In this document: in pieces, positions 13,749-23,350 of the stretch
Numbering within the stretch: position 1 is the first letter of the stretch
How the letters are laid out: each line of letters begins with the position of its first letter
Assembly (NCBI GenBank): GCA_045546615.1
Contig: JAZQDD010000009.1
Coordinates: 1 to 40,552, forward strand
Length of the DNA stretch: 40,552 nucleotides
Reading direction: 5' to 3'
DNA from: CAG-390 sp045546615
Lineage (GTDB): Bacteria; Bacillota; Clostridia; Oscillospirales; CAG-272
Program-made: the position numbers and the translations under genes
The notes under the pieces: model-generated
What the model saw: only the letters and a program-made list of their open reading frames with translations
Databases searched by the model: none
Told to the model about the DNA's origin: nothing

Positions 13749-16395
13749 TCTGTTCCCACGACTGTGCCTTTGTGATAAGCTCTTGGTCGAGGTAGGAGTA
13801 GAAATTGTGGTTGAGTATGGCGGACGCCATGGCAAAGCGGTTCTTGACCTCGGTGATATAGTAGTCAAGTTCGCCCGCTTCGGGCTTTTTGCCGCCGTAG
13901 TACGAGTAGTACTTGTAGCGCAGTCCGTAGCGGCTGTTGTATACCTTGTCCGCAAGGGCAAAGCTCTGGTTTGAGGTCATTGCGATTCCCTCACAATCAG
14001 ACAGGATGTCCCTGCCCGAATAGAGTCTGGAGTCGTAATCGAAGCCGAAGAGGTTCAGCAACGTGGGAAGCACGTCAAGCGTGCAACAGGGCTTGTCTAC
14101 CTTGACCGTTTCCATCTTGGAGTTCCAAAGGATGAGCGCGGACTCGTGTATTCCGAGCTGATCGTAATAGAAGTTTCTGCCGAGAAGCTCCTTGTGCTGG
14201 TCGGTAGTAAGTCCGTAGGGGTAGTGGTCGGTGGAAAGGCAGAATACGGTTTTGTCGAGCTTTCCTGCCTTTTCAAGCTCGTTAATAAGATACTCAAGCG
14301 CGCGGTCAAGCTCGATGGTGCAAGCGATATAGGCTTTGCCCGCCTCGCTGTAAGGGAGATGCTCGACAAGTGCCTTGTTCTTTTTTGCCACGTAGCTTCC
14401 GCTGAAGGTGTAGGGGTGGTGACCGCTGACGGTCATATAGTATGCAAAGAACTGCTCGTCGTTTATATATTCGTGCAGGGTGTTTTGCATCATAACGAGG
14501 TCACTCTCGGGCCAGCCCGAAAGACCGCCTATCTGCTCCTTGCCCTTGAAAACGTAGCCGAGGCAGGGGTGGGTGTCGGTTCTTCCGTAGTATTCGTTTG
14601 TGTGGTTGTGGTACGCGCGTGACGTGATACCCGCGCCGTTAAAATATGGCGCAAGCGTCAGATTCATCGTAATATTGTTTTCGTAAACGTAAAGGAACGT
14701 GCCGTCCTTTTTCGGCTTGCTCATGTCGGGTACGAGTCCCGTCAGGAATGAGTATTCGGCGTTTGTGGTGTTGGATGGCCACGTCGTCCAGTAGTTGGAG
14801 AAGACAAATCCGCTGTTCATGAGCTTGTAGAGCGTGGGGGTAAGCTCGGGACTTACCGCGATGGGGGAGAAGGACTCGGCACACAGCATGATGAGGTTGT
14901 AGCCCTCGAACATACCCGTGTATTCATTTTTCTTTGTAGGAGCGACGGTGGCAAGGTAGTTTGCTATCTTTTTTATGTTCTCGTCATCGTTTGCGTTTGC
15001 GATAGCGGAAAAATCAAGCCCCTCTATAATGTTGTAGGGCGAGTCGTCCCTGCCGTCGTCGGGCAGATAGCCCTCGCTCGCTTTCCAGCCGTCGACCTCG
15101 ATAAGCAGGTATTTGTCGCCGTTTTCGTCCGTCTTTTCGGTGACGGACACGCCAAGGACGACCTTTTCGCCAAGCTGTGAAACAGTCTCGACCGTGCGAA
15201 CGCCCGCATCGTCGATGGGCATCGGGTAGATGACCGACGTGCCGTTTTCGTAAACGGCGGTAAGGAGCATATTTTCATCGTCTATGCTGTATGAAACGGG
15301 CGCGGCGGCAACGGGCAGGAATGCGGCGGAGTTTGTGTTAAGGTCAATTTGCGCGGGAGTGTTATTTGATATGCAGGCGTTTGCAAGCTCGCTGTCGATA
15401 GTGAGCGTGACCACGCCGCCCGATACGTCGGTGGAGCTTACGCTATAGCTTCCGCCGTCCGATATCGAGACGGGTATGTTCGCCACAGCGCCGCTTTTGT
15501 ATTCTACGCAAAGGTACAGCTTGCCCTGAAGCTGTGGTATCAGCTTGTAGGATGTGGGCAATGCCGCCTTATTTATCTCGTATCCCTTGCCATCGGCACC
15601 GATAACGGTCATTATATTGGGGTCCGACGTCGTTTGGTCAGGCACCCATACCGTCTGGTTGGGGTTGGCGGACGGCAGATTCTCCGTCGGATCGTTTGAA
15701 ATATCGGGAAATAGGAATTTTTCTATATCAATTCGCGTGTTGGTGATAAGTCCGAGCTTTTCCATGCCAAGGTCGGGTACCCAGTTGGTGTGGTAATTCT
15801 CGTAAGGCGTGTGCGCTTCCGTTCCGCCAAGCGGCAGACAACCGCGCACCGCGCCGAATTGCAGTACCGCAAAGCACAAAAGGGTGAGCAACGCGCTGAC
15901 AGTATTGCGCTCGTGCTGTGGCTTTAAAAATTTGTATATCAGCGGAAGCGCAACAAGGGGGAGCGCCATCAAAATAATGACGGGCATACAGCACATAATG
16001 GAGTAGAGCGTTTCGGAAAGGAAGTTGCCTGCCACGTCGTCAGCCATTCCGAGCTGGGAGATGGACATAAACGAGAAAAAGGTGAAGTGATAGACCTTTT
16101 GCACCGAGGCAAACAGCCACACCGCCGCCGCGGGGACATAGCGCAGGATCTTCGCCGCTTTTGGGGGGCAGAGGTCGCATATCGCGCCGCAAAGGATGCC
16201 TGCGGGTACGGCGAAAACGATGGGGTAGGTCAGCATTAAATTGCCGAAAACGGATATGTGAAAAACGCTTTCTATATAAATAAACGAAAGCACGAAGAAT
16301 ATTTCTGAAAAAAAGATATCGAAAAGACGTTTGCCTGCAGGCACACGCCGTTTTTTCAGGGAAATGTTTTCTTTCGTAAAGGCGGCGGTATTCAT
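13735..16395 (-). CDS. LTA-synthase-like membrane sulfatase-family protein
   Basis: This is a membrane enzyme of the LtaS/sulfatase superfamily, members of which transfer phosphoglycerol or phosphoethanolamine groups to surface polymers. Five N-terminal membrane helices lie at about 25-185. The catalytic domain spans about 496-835 with the metal-ligand glutamate in CAESF (Glu507), the nucleophile threonine in SNTTNAEYSF (Thr543 by alignment to LtaS KTSDSE), and STDHYPY (Asp723, His724). At 886 residues it is over 200 longer than typical LtaS. The excess is a beta-rich, Thr/Ser-rich region (about 235-480) between membrane and catalytic parts. It overlaps the TVP38-family gene by one base. The substrate is not determined. 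Its last codons lie in a hairpin of array C. Confidence 0.85.
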   Translation of the reverse strand: MNTAAFTKENISLKKRRVPAGKRLFDIFFSEIFFVLSFIYIESVFHISVFGNLMLTYPIVFAVPAGILCGAICDLCPPKAAKILRYVPAAAVWLFASVQKVYHFTFFSFMSISQLGMADDVAGNFLSETLYSIMCCMPVIILMALPLVALPLIYKFLKPQHERNTVSALLTLLCFAVLQFGAVRGCLPLGGTEAHTPYENYHTNWVPDLGMEKLGLITNTRIDIEKFLFPDISNDPTENLPSANPNQTVWVPDQTTSDPNIMTVIGADGKGYEINKAALPTSYKLIPQLQGKLYLCVEYKSGAVANIPVSISDGGSYSVSSTDVSGGVVTLTIDSELANACISNNTPAQIDLNTNSAAFLPVAAAPVSYSIDDENMLLTAVYENGTSVIYPMPIDDAGVRTVETVSQLGEKVVLGVSVTEKTDENGDKYLLIEVDGWKASEGYLPDDGRDDSPYNIIEGLDFSAIANANDDENIKKIANYLATVAPTKKNEYTGMFEGYNLIMLCAESFSPIAVSPELTPTLYKLMNSGFVFSNYWTTWPSNTTNAEYSFLTGLVPDMSKPKKDGTFLYVYENNITMNLTLAPYFNGAGITSRAYHNHTNEYYGRTDTHPCLGYVFKGKEQIGGLSGWPESDLVMMQNTLHEYINDEQFFAYYMTVSGHHPYTFSGSYVAKKNKALVEHLPYSEAGKAYIACTIELDRALEYLINELEKAGKLDKTVFCLSTDHYPYGLTTDQHKELLGRNFYYDQLGIHESALILWNSKMETVKVDKPCCTLDVLPTLLNLFGFDYDSRLYSGRDILSDCEGIAMTSNQSFALADKVYNSRYGLRYKYYSYYGGKKPEAGELDYYITEVKNRFAMASAILNHNFYSYLDQELITKAQSWEQRKTQ

Positions 16396-17102
16396 TATTT
16401 CTCCGATCCTGTGTTTGTTTTTTTATGTGCGCGGCTCTCGGACATACGATTGTAAACGAGCATACCCGCAATACTGATAGCTAATGACAGCACAAAAACG
16501 ATGATGGCGGCAAGATAGTTTTTCTCACCGAGGGCATCACCGCCCACGGTGGACGATATAATAGATGGCAGTCTGCCAAGGGAGCATATTACAAGCCAAG
16601 TGCCGAAGCGGATATCCGTCAGTCCCGCAAAATATGAAAGCAGGTCTTTCGGCGTGCCGGGGAGCATGAAAATGATGAGGAACAATAGGTCGCGGCGGGG
16701 TGAGGAGCGCAAAAAGCGCGCCCCGTCGAGCTTTTCTCGGGAAAAGAATAGCCGTGCAAGCTCCATACCAAAGCGGCGCACAAGCATAAAAACGCAAATA
16801 CTGCCGATACTTGTCGCGCAAAGGCACAGCAGAGTTCCCTCTGCCGCGCCGAAGGCGTATCCGCCGAGTATCTCAAAAGGTTCACCGGGTATGAGGGCAA
16901 CAAGGACTTGAAATATTACGAGTGCTATATATGCAACTCTCCCTGCCGCGCCGTGCTCATCTACCCAAAGGCGAAAGCTCTCGGGCTCGGAAACATAGCG
17001 CAGAAGGGGGCGTCCGACGGCAAATCCCACAAGCGCAAACACGGCAATTGCGGCGCAGGAAAGGATTGCGGCGGTTATTTTTCTTTGACGATCATTTTTC
17101 AT
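16395..17102 (-). CDS. TVP38/TMEM64 family (VTT domain) membrane protein
   Basis: This integral membrane protein carries the VTT/SNARE-associated domain of the DedA superfamily. Relatives are implicated in lipid scrambling or undecaprenyl-phosphate handling. The start at 17102 follows GGAAC by eight bases and gives 235 residues; the frame is open to 17147. Visible are an N-terminal helix, the signature GEPFEILGGYAFGAAEG, a re-entrant region, and FMLPGTPKDLLSYFAGLTDI, which is highly characteristic. The stop overlaps the LTA-synthase-like start (TAATG), so the two are translationally coupled. A lipid-handling protein next to a lipid-derived polymer enzyme suggests a shared envelope role. Confidence 0.9.
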   Translation of the reverse strand: MKNDRQRKITAAILSCAAIAVFALVGFAVGRPLLRYVSEPESFRLWVDEHGAAGRVAYIALVIFQVLVALIPGEPFEILGGYAFGAAEGTLLCLCATSIGSICVFMLVRRFGMELARLFFSREKLDGARFLRSSPRRDLLFLIIFMLPGTPKDLLSYFAGLTDIRFGTWLVICSLGRLPSIISSTVGGDALGEKNYLAAIIVFVLSLAISIAGMLVYNRMSESRAHKKTNTGSEK

Positions 17103-17137
17103 TTTTTCAGTTCCGAAAATAAATAATACTCCAATTA

Positions 17138-17166
17138 ATCTTATCATAAAAATAATGTTTCGTCAA
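17138..17166 (-). promoter_or_regulatory. promoter of the TVP38/sulfatase operon
   Basis: On the minus strand TTGACG (17166-17161), a 17-base spacer and TAAGAT (17143-17138), about 36 bases above the ATG. Each hexamer has one mismatch to consensus. Confidence 0.75.
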
Positions 17167-17208
17167 GCAAAAGAGTCGAAATTTGTATTATTTTGCGGGG
17201 AATAAAGA

Positions 17209-17253
17209 AAAGGGGCTGATATCAATGCAAAGAACATTGATATCAGCCCCTTT
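17209..17253 (-). terminator. terminator of the MoxR-DUF58-transglutaminase operon
   Basis: A perfect 19-bp stem (AAAGGGGCTGATATCAATG at 17209-17227 and its complement at 17235-17253) with a 7-base loop. On the minus strand it is followed by TTTTCTTTATT. It lies 19 bases past the transglutaminase stop and separates that operon from the TVP38 promoter. Confidence 0.88.
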
Positions 17254-17271
17254 GTTGTTAAAACAAAGGCT

Positions 17272-20200
17272 TTATATTTCCCTTTTTACAAAATACAGCC
17301 ACGCACGGCGTATGGGAGAAACCTTTTTGCGGTAAATATGTGTGTAAAGTCGGCGGTACAGCCGAACGATGAGGTGCATATCCTCCGCAGGTGCGCCGTA
17401 GCCGAATTCCTCGGCAGAAATGGCGGAAAATACCCGCTTTAGTTCGCGCTCTCCGAGGCGCGCGCGTTCAGCTTGGAATTCGCTCAATCCCTCGTCGCGC
17501 ACAGCTTTTGACAAAATTCCCTCAAGGTTTTCGGCAAGCATCTGTGCCATGTCGCCGCCAAACTGTCCCGCCTCGGGGGAAAGTCCGCACTCACCAAGCA
17601 GGGTGAACAGCATATCTATCACCGCGCGTACCTCGGCGCGTTCGGGGACTTGGGCGTTGGCGTTTGCGGCGTTTGCCATTTTGTCAAGCATCAGGCGGCG
17701 TTTTTTATCCGCGCGATTTGCCTTGCGTATTGTTATAAATATAAATAGGAAGAAAACTGTCAGTACGGCAATGGATATTACCGTTATCGCTATCAGCTTT
17801 GCGATATAGCGTTTGTGCGTTGCGTCCCTGTCCTCGTCGGGGATTTGCGCTGGCGGCGTTTGATCGCCGTTATCCGTTGGCGGAACGGGCGGCTCAATGG
17901 GCTTTGGCGTATCATCCTTGTCCGTTGCGTGCGAGCCGCCGGCGGAGGGGTCAAAGCCTGCTTTATACGCGCTGTCGTAGTATGGCGGCGTTGCCTCATA
18001 CTGCACCCACCCCACGCCGTCGAACCATACCTCAGTCCAAGCGTGAGCGTTTTTGTCAAGCACATCGGCGTAATACGCGCCGTCGGGGGAGCTTGTGCGT
18101 TTGAAATTCGTAACGGCATATCCTGCGGTAAATCTTGTGGGAATGCCCGCCTCGCGCAACAGGAGCGTAAGCGCGGAAGCAAATTGAACGCAATATCCCT
18201 CTTTTGTTTCGGTAAGGAATTTTTCAACGCCGTGCAGTTCGCTTTCGGTCTCGGCGGGTGTTAGCGAGTAGGTGTAATTCGCTACGAGGTAGTCCACTAT
18301 CGCCATTGTCAGTTTGTGGCGTTCGAGATACGCCGCGCTGTCAGCCAGAGGAGTTACGCCGCTGTTGCCATAGACGTTTGCCTTTGCGGCAAGTTTTACG
18401 TCTATGCCCGCTTCGGCAGCTATTTTTGTGAGAAGGTCAGCAAACACCTCGCTTTGCGCGGGCGTCGTGTATGCGCTGTTGACAAATCTTGTGTATTTGT
18501 CAAGCTCGTCAAACATAAGGTCGTAGCGTGAACGCTCGGCGTAGGTCATAAGCTCAAGATACGCAAGCTCTGGCGCGATCTTCGGTGCGGATGGGGAAGC
18601 AATTATAGTACCGTTTTCGTCGCGGTAGTATGTGTGCGTCTCAAAGGTGTCTCTTGTCTCAACGTATTTTACACCGCCCTCGGTATACGTGCGGTATTCT
18701 ATGCTCGTGCCGTCGGCAAGCTTTAAGAGCTTTGGGTATTTGGCGTTGGAGACGGTGACCGAGCCTTTTTGTATGACCTTGCGGAAGGAATTCATCTCGG
18801 CTATCAGCTCCGCCATGTTCTCGCCGTATTCCTGCGAGCGCATATTGGTCAGCATTGCCACGGTAGCAAACGATTCGTTTGAGTTTTTAATAGCGTACGA
18901 AGTATAAATTCCGTCAAAGTAGTTTGCGTACGTGGCGGAGCTTGCCTCCTTGCCTTCAAGGGGCATGAGCGACGAGTGGCTCTTGTTGTTTACCTGCACC
19001 GAGGGATTGAATTGGCGCAGGCTATACGCGGGCATATAGAGGTTCATCGTATTGAGGTTGTATCGCTCGATGGCTATTTTGGTTACGCCCACGCCAAGTT
19101 TTGCGTTGAGTGAGGAACGGTTAAGGTCAAAATCCAAAAGGTCGGGGTCAAAAAAGGTATAGAAATTCTTTTTTACCGTTTCGGCAGGGTCGTACTCCGT
19201 TCCGAACAGCTCGCGGTATTCCAAGAGAAGGGGGGCTTTGCTGTTCACCGTATGCCATTTGCCGTCGATATAATTTACACCTATCCATCCGCGCAAATAC
19301 GTGTTGTATCCTACGTTCGTGTAAAGGCGCATAACAGGGATGTTTTGGTAAATCAACTCCTTTGCCATGGTATCGTACGGCTCGAACATAGCATCTTCAC
19401 GGTCATACGCCAGAGCGTCAAGCGCGGGGCTGTTGCCGACGAGCATAGCCGTAACGTAATCGCGGTAGTATTTCATCGTGTTGTCAATGGACTTGATGGC
19501 TACAAATCGCCCGCTCACCGAAATCGCGGGAAGTACCAATACTATCACGCAAAGCAAGAGTGAGCAAATTCCCGCAAAGCCGCCCGTGGCGCTTTTTGCG
19601 TTGCGCTTGCGCCTTTGGTGTCTGACGTAGGTAATTACCTCGTTCTTTTGGCGTTTTTTCTCATCCGAGGAGAGCGAGGAACGCGCGGTCTTTTTCTTTT
19701 TTGCGCGGCGCGGCGAAGAGCCGAAATAGTCGGCAAGCTCGTCGTCAAGAGATACCGTTGCGGACTGCTTTTCCTTGCGGCGGCGTTCCTTTTCGGCGCG
19801 TCGCGCATCCTTGCGTTCCTTGACGGAGAGCATTTTGCGTGCGAGCGCCTCGGGTACGGGCGGCTCGTCTTGCGGTAAGCACAGCGTTATTGTTTCGTCA
19901 TAGACGTCCTTTTGGGGCGGTCTTGAGCATAGCTTGTCGCACTTAAGCATTATGACTATTGCCGCAATCGAAGCAATAAGGAGCGAAATGCCCCAATTTC
20001 CGCGTGTCAGGTTGTATACAAACGTGGGTATCAACGTTCCTAAAGTCAGCAAAAGCGGGGGAAGCAATCTTACCCTGCGAATTAGAGAGGGAACGTAAAC
20101 AAGTGCGGCGATAGTTGCAAAAAACATAGCCGCGGTGAGTATCAGCTCCTCGTTTGGTATATCCGTGGGCGGCATCGGCAGGCGATATTCGCCCATAGCC

Positions 20201-20721
20201 ACAAAGCTCGCATTAACAAGGCGGTCTATTGCGGCGTTAAATGCGGCTATTAAGGCGTGATAGAGCTTTGTCGGTCTCGGAGTGAGGAATGCTATCCCAA
20301 GCGAAGCGGCAAAAACCGCCGCCGCGCCGAGCTTTACGGGGAGATTTCCCATAAATATAGCGGAGAGCGAGGCGCATATCAGCAAAACAAAGAGCGCAAG
20401 CGCTGACGCGCTGATGCCGAGTCCGCCCTCGCCCGTAAATGCAAGCGCGTCGCAAACCAAAAGCGTAAGGGCGAATGTCGCGATGGCGGCAACAAGTCCG
20501 CGCATAGCAATACCCAAGCCAATTGCAAAATTGCTCATTTCGGCATTGTCGGGGGTACACAGCAGGGCGCGGTCCTCGTTTGGCACTATGCGCTCGCGTT
20601 TTTTATGCTCGCGGCGCAGGCGTGCGACCTCTTTTTTGCGCCTGAACGCCTCTCTCGCTTGCTTTTTGGCTTCCTTGCGTTTTTCCTCGGGGGTAAGAAC
20701 GGATTCTTTTTTCTCATCCAT
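17272..20721 (-). CDS. membrane transglutaminase-like protein (TgpA type)
   Basis: This is a large membrane protein with an extracytoplasmic transglutaminase/cysteine-protease-like domain. The start at 20721 follows GGGAGGTGG closely and gives 1149 residues; an ATG at 20742 has no such site. Order: charged N-terminus (1-60), about seven helices (62-265), a very basic cytoplasmic stretch (290-375), a helix (380-405), a long outer region, the transglutaminase core with Cys844 in EGYCVQFASAL and His893 in AHAWTEVWF, then a Pro-rich linker, a final helix (975-998) and a cytoplasmic DUF4129-like tail. The usual third-residue Asp appears as Glu909 (QYEATP). It overlaps DUF58 by eight bases, in the widespread MoxR-DUF58-TgpA arrangement. 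The substrate is unknown. Confidence 0.9.
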   Translation of the reverse strand: MDEKKESVLTPEEKRKEAKKQAREAFRRKKEVARLRREHKKRERIVPNEDRALLCTPDNAEMSNFAIGLGIAMRGLVAAIATFALTLLVCDALAFTGEGGLGISASALALFVLLICASLSAIFMGNLPVKLGAAAVFAASLGIAFLTPRPTKLYHALIAAFNAAIDRLVNASFVAMGEYRLPMPPTDIPNEELILTAAMFFATIAALVYVPSLIRRVRLLPPLLLTLGTLIPTFVYNLTRGNWGISLLIASIAAIVIMLKCDKLCSRPPQKDVYDETITLCLPQDEPPVPEALARKMLSVKERKDARRAEKERRRKEKQSATVSLDDELADYFGSSPRRAKKKKTARSSLSSDEKKRQKNEVITYVRHQRRKRNAKSATGGFAGICSLLLCVIVLVLPAISVSGRFVAIKSIDNTMKYYRDYVTAMLVGNSPALDALAYDREDAMFEPYDTMAKELIYQNIPVMRLYTNVGYNTYLRGWIGVNYIDGKWHTVNSKAPLLLEYRELFGTEYDPAETVKKNFYTFFDPDLLDFDLNRSSLNAKLGVGVTKIAIERYNLNTMNLYMPAYSLRQFNPSVQVNNKSHSSLMPLEGKEASSATYANYFDGIYTSYAIKNSNESFATVAMLTNMRSQEYGENMAELIAEMNSFRKVIQKGSVTVSNAKYPKLLKLADGTSIEYRTYTEGGVKYVETRDTFETHTYYRDENGTIIASPSAPKIAPELAYLELMTYAERSRYDLMFDELDKYTRFVNSAYTTPAQSEVFADLLTKIAAEAGIDVKLAAKANVYGNSGVTPLADSAAYLERHKLTMAIVDYLVANYTYSLTPAETESELHGVEKFLTETKEGYCVQFASALTLLLREAGIPTRFTAGYAVTNFKRTSSPDGAYYADVLDKNAHAWTEVWFDGVGWVQYEATPPYYDSAYKAGFDPSAGGSHATDKDDTPKPIEPPVPPTDNGDQTPPAQIPDEDRDATHKRYIAKLIAITVISIAVLTVFFLFIFITIRKANRADKKRRLMLDKMANAANANAQVPERAEVRAVIDMLFTLLGECGLSPEAGQFGGDMAQMLAENLEGILSKAVRDEGLSEFQAERARLGERELKRVFSAISAEEFGYGAPAEDMHLIVRLYRRLYTHIYRKKVSPIRRAWLYFVKREI

Positions 20722-22234
20722 CGGTTCCACCTCCCGTTTCATTCAAAAAGAGTTTTTTTCCATCGGTCAAGTTCACCCCTGCCTCGCCAAAGCGAGCGGC
20801 GCAGGCGGCAAGGTAAGCGTGCCTTTGGTCTTTGTTGGCGTAGCGTTCTTCAGCGGAGAACAGCACGGCTTCCGTACCCTCGCCGTCGTAGGCTGAGCTT
20901 ATTGATGCCGCGTTGCAAATAGCGCTGACCAAAGTGTCGTTTATTGCGGGGATAACGAATATCAGCTTTGATATTTCGCTGTCACCAAGCATTGCCGCCA
21001 GACGGTCGACCGAGTTTTCGGGCGGAGCGATGGGGGCAGAGGCAAAAAGGCGGAATATCATATCAAAATCCGCCTCGGACTGCAAAAGGAACGAGTGAAC
21101 GCCTATCTCGGCGCGCTCGTCAAACCACATAAGGGAAACTGCCCTTCCGCGGCGAAGCTCGCGCAGAGTCAGTGCAATGGTCGTTTCAACTACGCCGTCG
21201 GCGCAGTATTCGTTCATGTCCGCGTAATACTCCTCGCGTGCGAGGGCGTTAAGGTTCGGCTCGGGGGCGGCGGGCATTTGCGCCATAATAGCCTCGGCGC
21301 GCCGTTTGAAATCAGCCGCCTTTATGGGGTTTTTGGTAACGGCGGCTTTTTCAAGCAGGCGGGAGTGCTTTTTTTCGATCTCGCTCCGTGCTTCCTCCGC
21401 CGCGTAGGGGCTGACAAACTCGCCCACGGGGGCGGTGTTCGGAAAATGCGCCGACATATCGCACAAAATGAGCGTGAAGTCGGAAACTCCCGCGTTGTAA
21501 TCGCGCACTATCAGCTCGTCGCTCTTGGACGACAGCTTCCAATGCACGCTTTTTAGCGTATCGCCGTCGCGGTATTCGCGGATATCAGCCACCTCAAGCC
21601 TTTCGGGGCTTGTGGGCGAGCGCTTGGTGCGCCTTGACGAATCTGCGGACGCATCGGTCTGCGGCTCGGGAAGCGGGAGCTTGCGGGGTATTACCGACAC
21701 GATTCCAAAGGAGTCTACGTCTATTCGCAATCTGAATATGCGAAACAGGTCGTAAACGTAAATGCAGTCTACGCCGATGGTGTAGCTGCCGCGAAATTTG
21801 AACGCGGCGTTGTTTTTTACGTTATATACGGTGTTAGGCGGCATTGAGATATGCACGCATTTGTCCACCGTGCGAACGCTGTGCGCGGTGGGAAGGCGCA
21901 TGATGACGTCTACGAAGGGGTAGGGCAAAAAGCTCTCGTTTATAAACTGCATCTCATAATCAAGCGGCTGATTTTTCTCTATTTCCGTTTTGTTTTCGGG
22001 GACGAGCAGCTTTAGTGCCGTTTTTGAAATCAGCAGGTATACGAGCGATGCTATGGGGAGCAGAGAAACGAAGGCGAAAAGGATATTTGATGCCGATGAA
22101 AGGAGAGCCTGCGTAAATATGAGAGACGCTGCCCACAAAATTACCCACAGCCGAAAACCGCGCGTGAGTGTCAGGGCAAATCGGGAGCGCCTTGGCACGG
22201 CAGAACGCCGCGGGGGTGTTTTTTTAACCTTCAT
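20714..22234 (-). CDS. DUF58 domain protein
   Basis: DUF58 proteins are membrane-anchored with a cytoplasmic vWA-like region and nearly always sit beside MoxR ATPases. This one has 506 residues. Two adjacent membrane helices lie at about 28-70, then a beta-rich region. The DUF58 signature is ADIREYRDGDTLKSVHWKLS (about 243-262), followed by ELIVRDY and a vWA-like strand FTLILCDMS with an acidic metal-site residue. The C-terminal 200 residues include a charged segment (about 290-340). It starts 11 bases after the MoxR stop and overlaps the transglutaminase start. The operon is thought to work as a chaperone-like system for an envelope target. Confidence 0.9.
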   Translation of the reverse strand: MKVKKTPPRRSAVPRRSRFALTLTRGFRLWVILWAASLIFTQALLSSASNILFAFVSLLPIASLVYLLISKTALKLLVPENKTEIEKNQPLDYEMQFINESFLPYPFVDVIMRLPTAHSVRTVDKCVHISMPPNTVYNVKNNAAFKFRGSYTIGVDCIYVYDLFRIFRLRIDVDSFGIVSVIPRKLPLPEPQTDASADSSRRTKRSPTSPERLEVADIREYRDGDTLKSVHWKLSSKSDELIVRDYNAGVSDFTLILCDMSAHFPNTAPVGEFVSPYAAEEARSEIEKKHSRLLEKAAVTKNPIKAADFKRRAEAIMAQMPAAPEPNLNALAREEYYADMNEYCADGVVETTIALTLRELRRGRAVSLMWFDERAEIGVHSFLLQSEADFDMIFRLFASAPIAPPENSVDRLAAMLGDSEISKLIFVIPAINDTLVSAICNAASISSAYDGEGTEAVLFSAEERYANKDQRHAYLAACAARFGEAGVNLTDGKKLFLNETGGGTDG

Positions 22235-22245
22235 TGTATATATAT

Positions 22246-23214
22246 TCAGTTTTTACCCTTGAAAGGAACGGGTGATGAGCGAAGTATTTCGCCAAGCACA
22301 GCCTCGGCGGTAACGCCCTTGAGCTTTGCTTCCTGACGGAGCATCAGGCGGTGGGCGATAGCGGGGCGCAACAGGCTGGCTACGTCGTCGGGAATGACGT
22401 AATTTCTGCCTCTTATGTATGCGTAGGCGCGGCAAAGGTGCATCAGGGCGACCGATGCGCGGGGGCTTGCGCCGAGGGCTATTGCGCTGTGCTTTCTCGT
22501 TGCGGACGTCAGCGTTACTATGTAGCGGTAAAGCTCCTCGTCCATCTTTACCTCGCAGACCTCGTCGCGGATGCGGCGAAGCTCCTCGGCGTTTATGATG
22601 GGGCGTACCGAGCTTATGGGATTTTCACCGCGGCGTGCGGCAAGAATTTCCACCTCTTCCTCGGCGGAGGGGTATCCGATGGTCAATTTCAGCGCAAAGC
22701 GGTCAAGCTGTGCCTCGGGCAGAGGATACGTTCCAACGTAGCCGGACGGGTTTTGCGTTGCGATAACGGTAAAGGGTGTGGGGATATCGTAGCTCACGCC
22801 GTCAACGGTGACCTTGCCCTCCTCCATCGCCTCAAGGAGTGCGGATTGCGTTTTGGGCGAGGCACGGTTTATCTCGTCAGCCAAAAGGAGATTGCAGATA
22901 ACAAGACCGCGGCGGAACTCAAATTCCTCCTTACTGCGGTTGTAGATATTAAAGCCCGTGATGTCGGAAGCCATAACGTCGGGGGTGAACTGCGCACGTT
23001 TAAAATCAAGCCCCGTCACCTTTGCGATAGTTGCGGCAAGCGTGGTCTTACCCGTGCCGGGGACGTCCTCGATGAGAACGTGAGAGCCGGAGAGCATCGC
23101 GGTAAGGAGCAGGACTATTTCAGAGCGCTTGCCGAGAATGACCTTTTCGATCTCGTTTATTACGGAGAGTATTTTTTCGTTGTAAAGGGGTGCGGCGGTT
23201 TTTGTGTTTTCCAT
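22246..23214 (-). CDS. MoxR-family AAA+ ATPase
   Basis: MoxR ATPases are cytosolic AAA+ chaperone-like enzymes that act with vWA-domain partners on complex maturation. The 322-residue protein has Walker A in EDVPGTGKTTLA (about 49-60), Walker B in LLLADEINRASPKTQSALLE, sensor 1 in VIATQNP, and the C-terminal lid with ASPRAS and HRLML. Length and motifs are typical. Its ribosome site (AAAGGAACGG) and a promoter lie upstream. It is first in the three-gene operon with DUF58 and the transglutaminase, and divergent from the small amidase-domain gene. Confidence 0.94.
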   Translation of the reverse strand: MENTKTAAPLYNEKILSVINEIEKVILGKRSEIVLLLTAMLSGSHVLIEDVPGTGKTTLAATIAKVTGLDFKRAQFTPDVMASDITGFNIYNRSKEEFEFRRGLVICNLLLADEINRASPKTQSALLEAMEEGKVTVDGVSYDIPTPFTVIATQNPSGYVGTYPLPEAQLDRFALKLTIGYPSAEEEVEILAARRGENPISSVRPIINAEELRRIRDEVCEVKMDEELYRYIVTLTSATRKHSAIALGASPRASVALMHLCRAYAYIRGRNYVIPDDVASLLRPAIAHRLMLRQEAKLKGVTAEAVLGEILRSSPVPFKGKN

Positions 23215-23254
23215 GGCTTTGACCGTTCCTTTTTGATAAATTTTTTCATTTTAT

Positions 23255-23283
23255 ATTATATCATAAGGAGTCTTGCTGTACAA
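23255..23283 (-). promoter_or_regulatory. promoter of the MoxR operon
   Basis: On the minus strand TTGTAC (23283-23278), a 17-base spacer and a perfect TATAAT (23260-23255), about 40 bases above the MoxR ATG. The -35 is weak. Confidence 0.6.
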
Positions 23284-23308
23284 GAAAAATATTAACAATT
23301 CAGCAAAA

Positions 23309-23330
23309 ATTCACATAAGATATAGTGAAT
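23309..23330. promoter_or_regulatory. inverted repeat ATTCAC/GTGAAT in the divergent promoter region
   Basis: ATTCAC (23309-23314) and GTGAAT (23325-23330) are perfect inverted arms 10 bases apart. They lie about 20 bases above the amidase-domain start and enclose a weak -10-like TATAGT. This could be an operator for that gene; the binding protein is unknown. Confidence 0.35.
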
Positions 23331-23350
23331 CATAGAAACGAGGTAAATAA

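Noticed and set aside
22351..23295. 314-residue frame antisense to MoxR
   Set aside because: MoxR has full AAA+ motifs; the antisense frame is a shadow.
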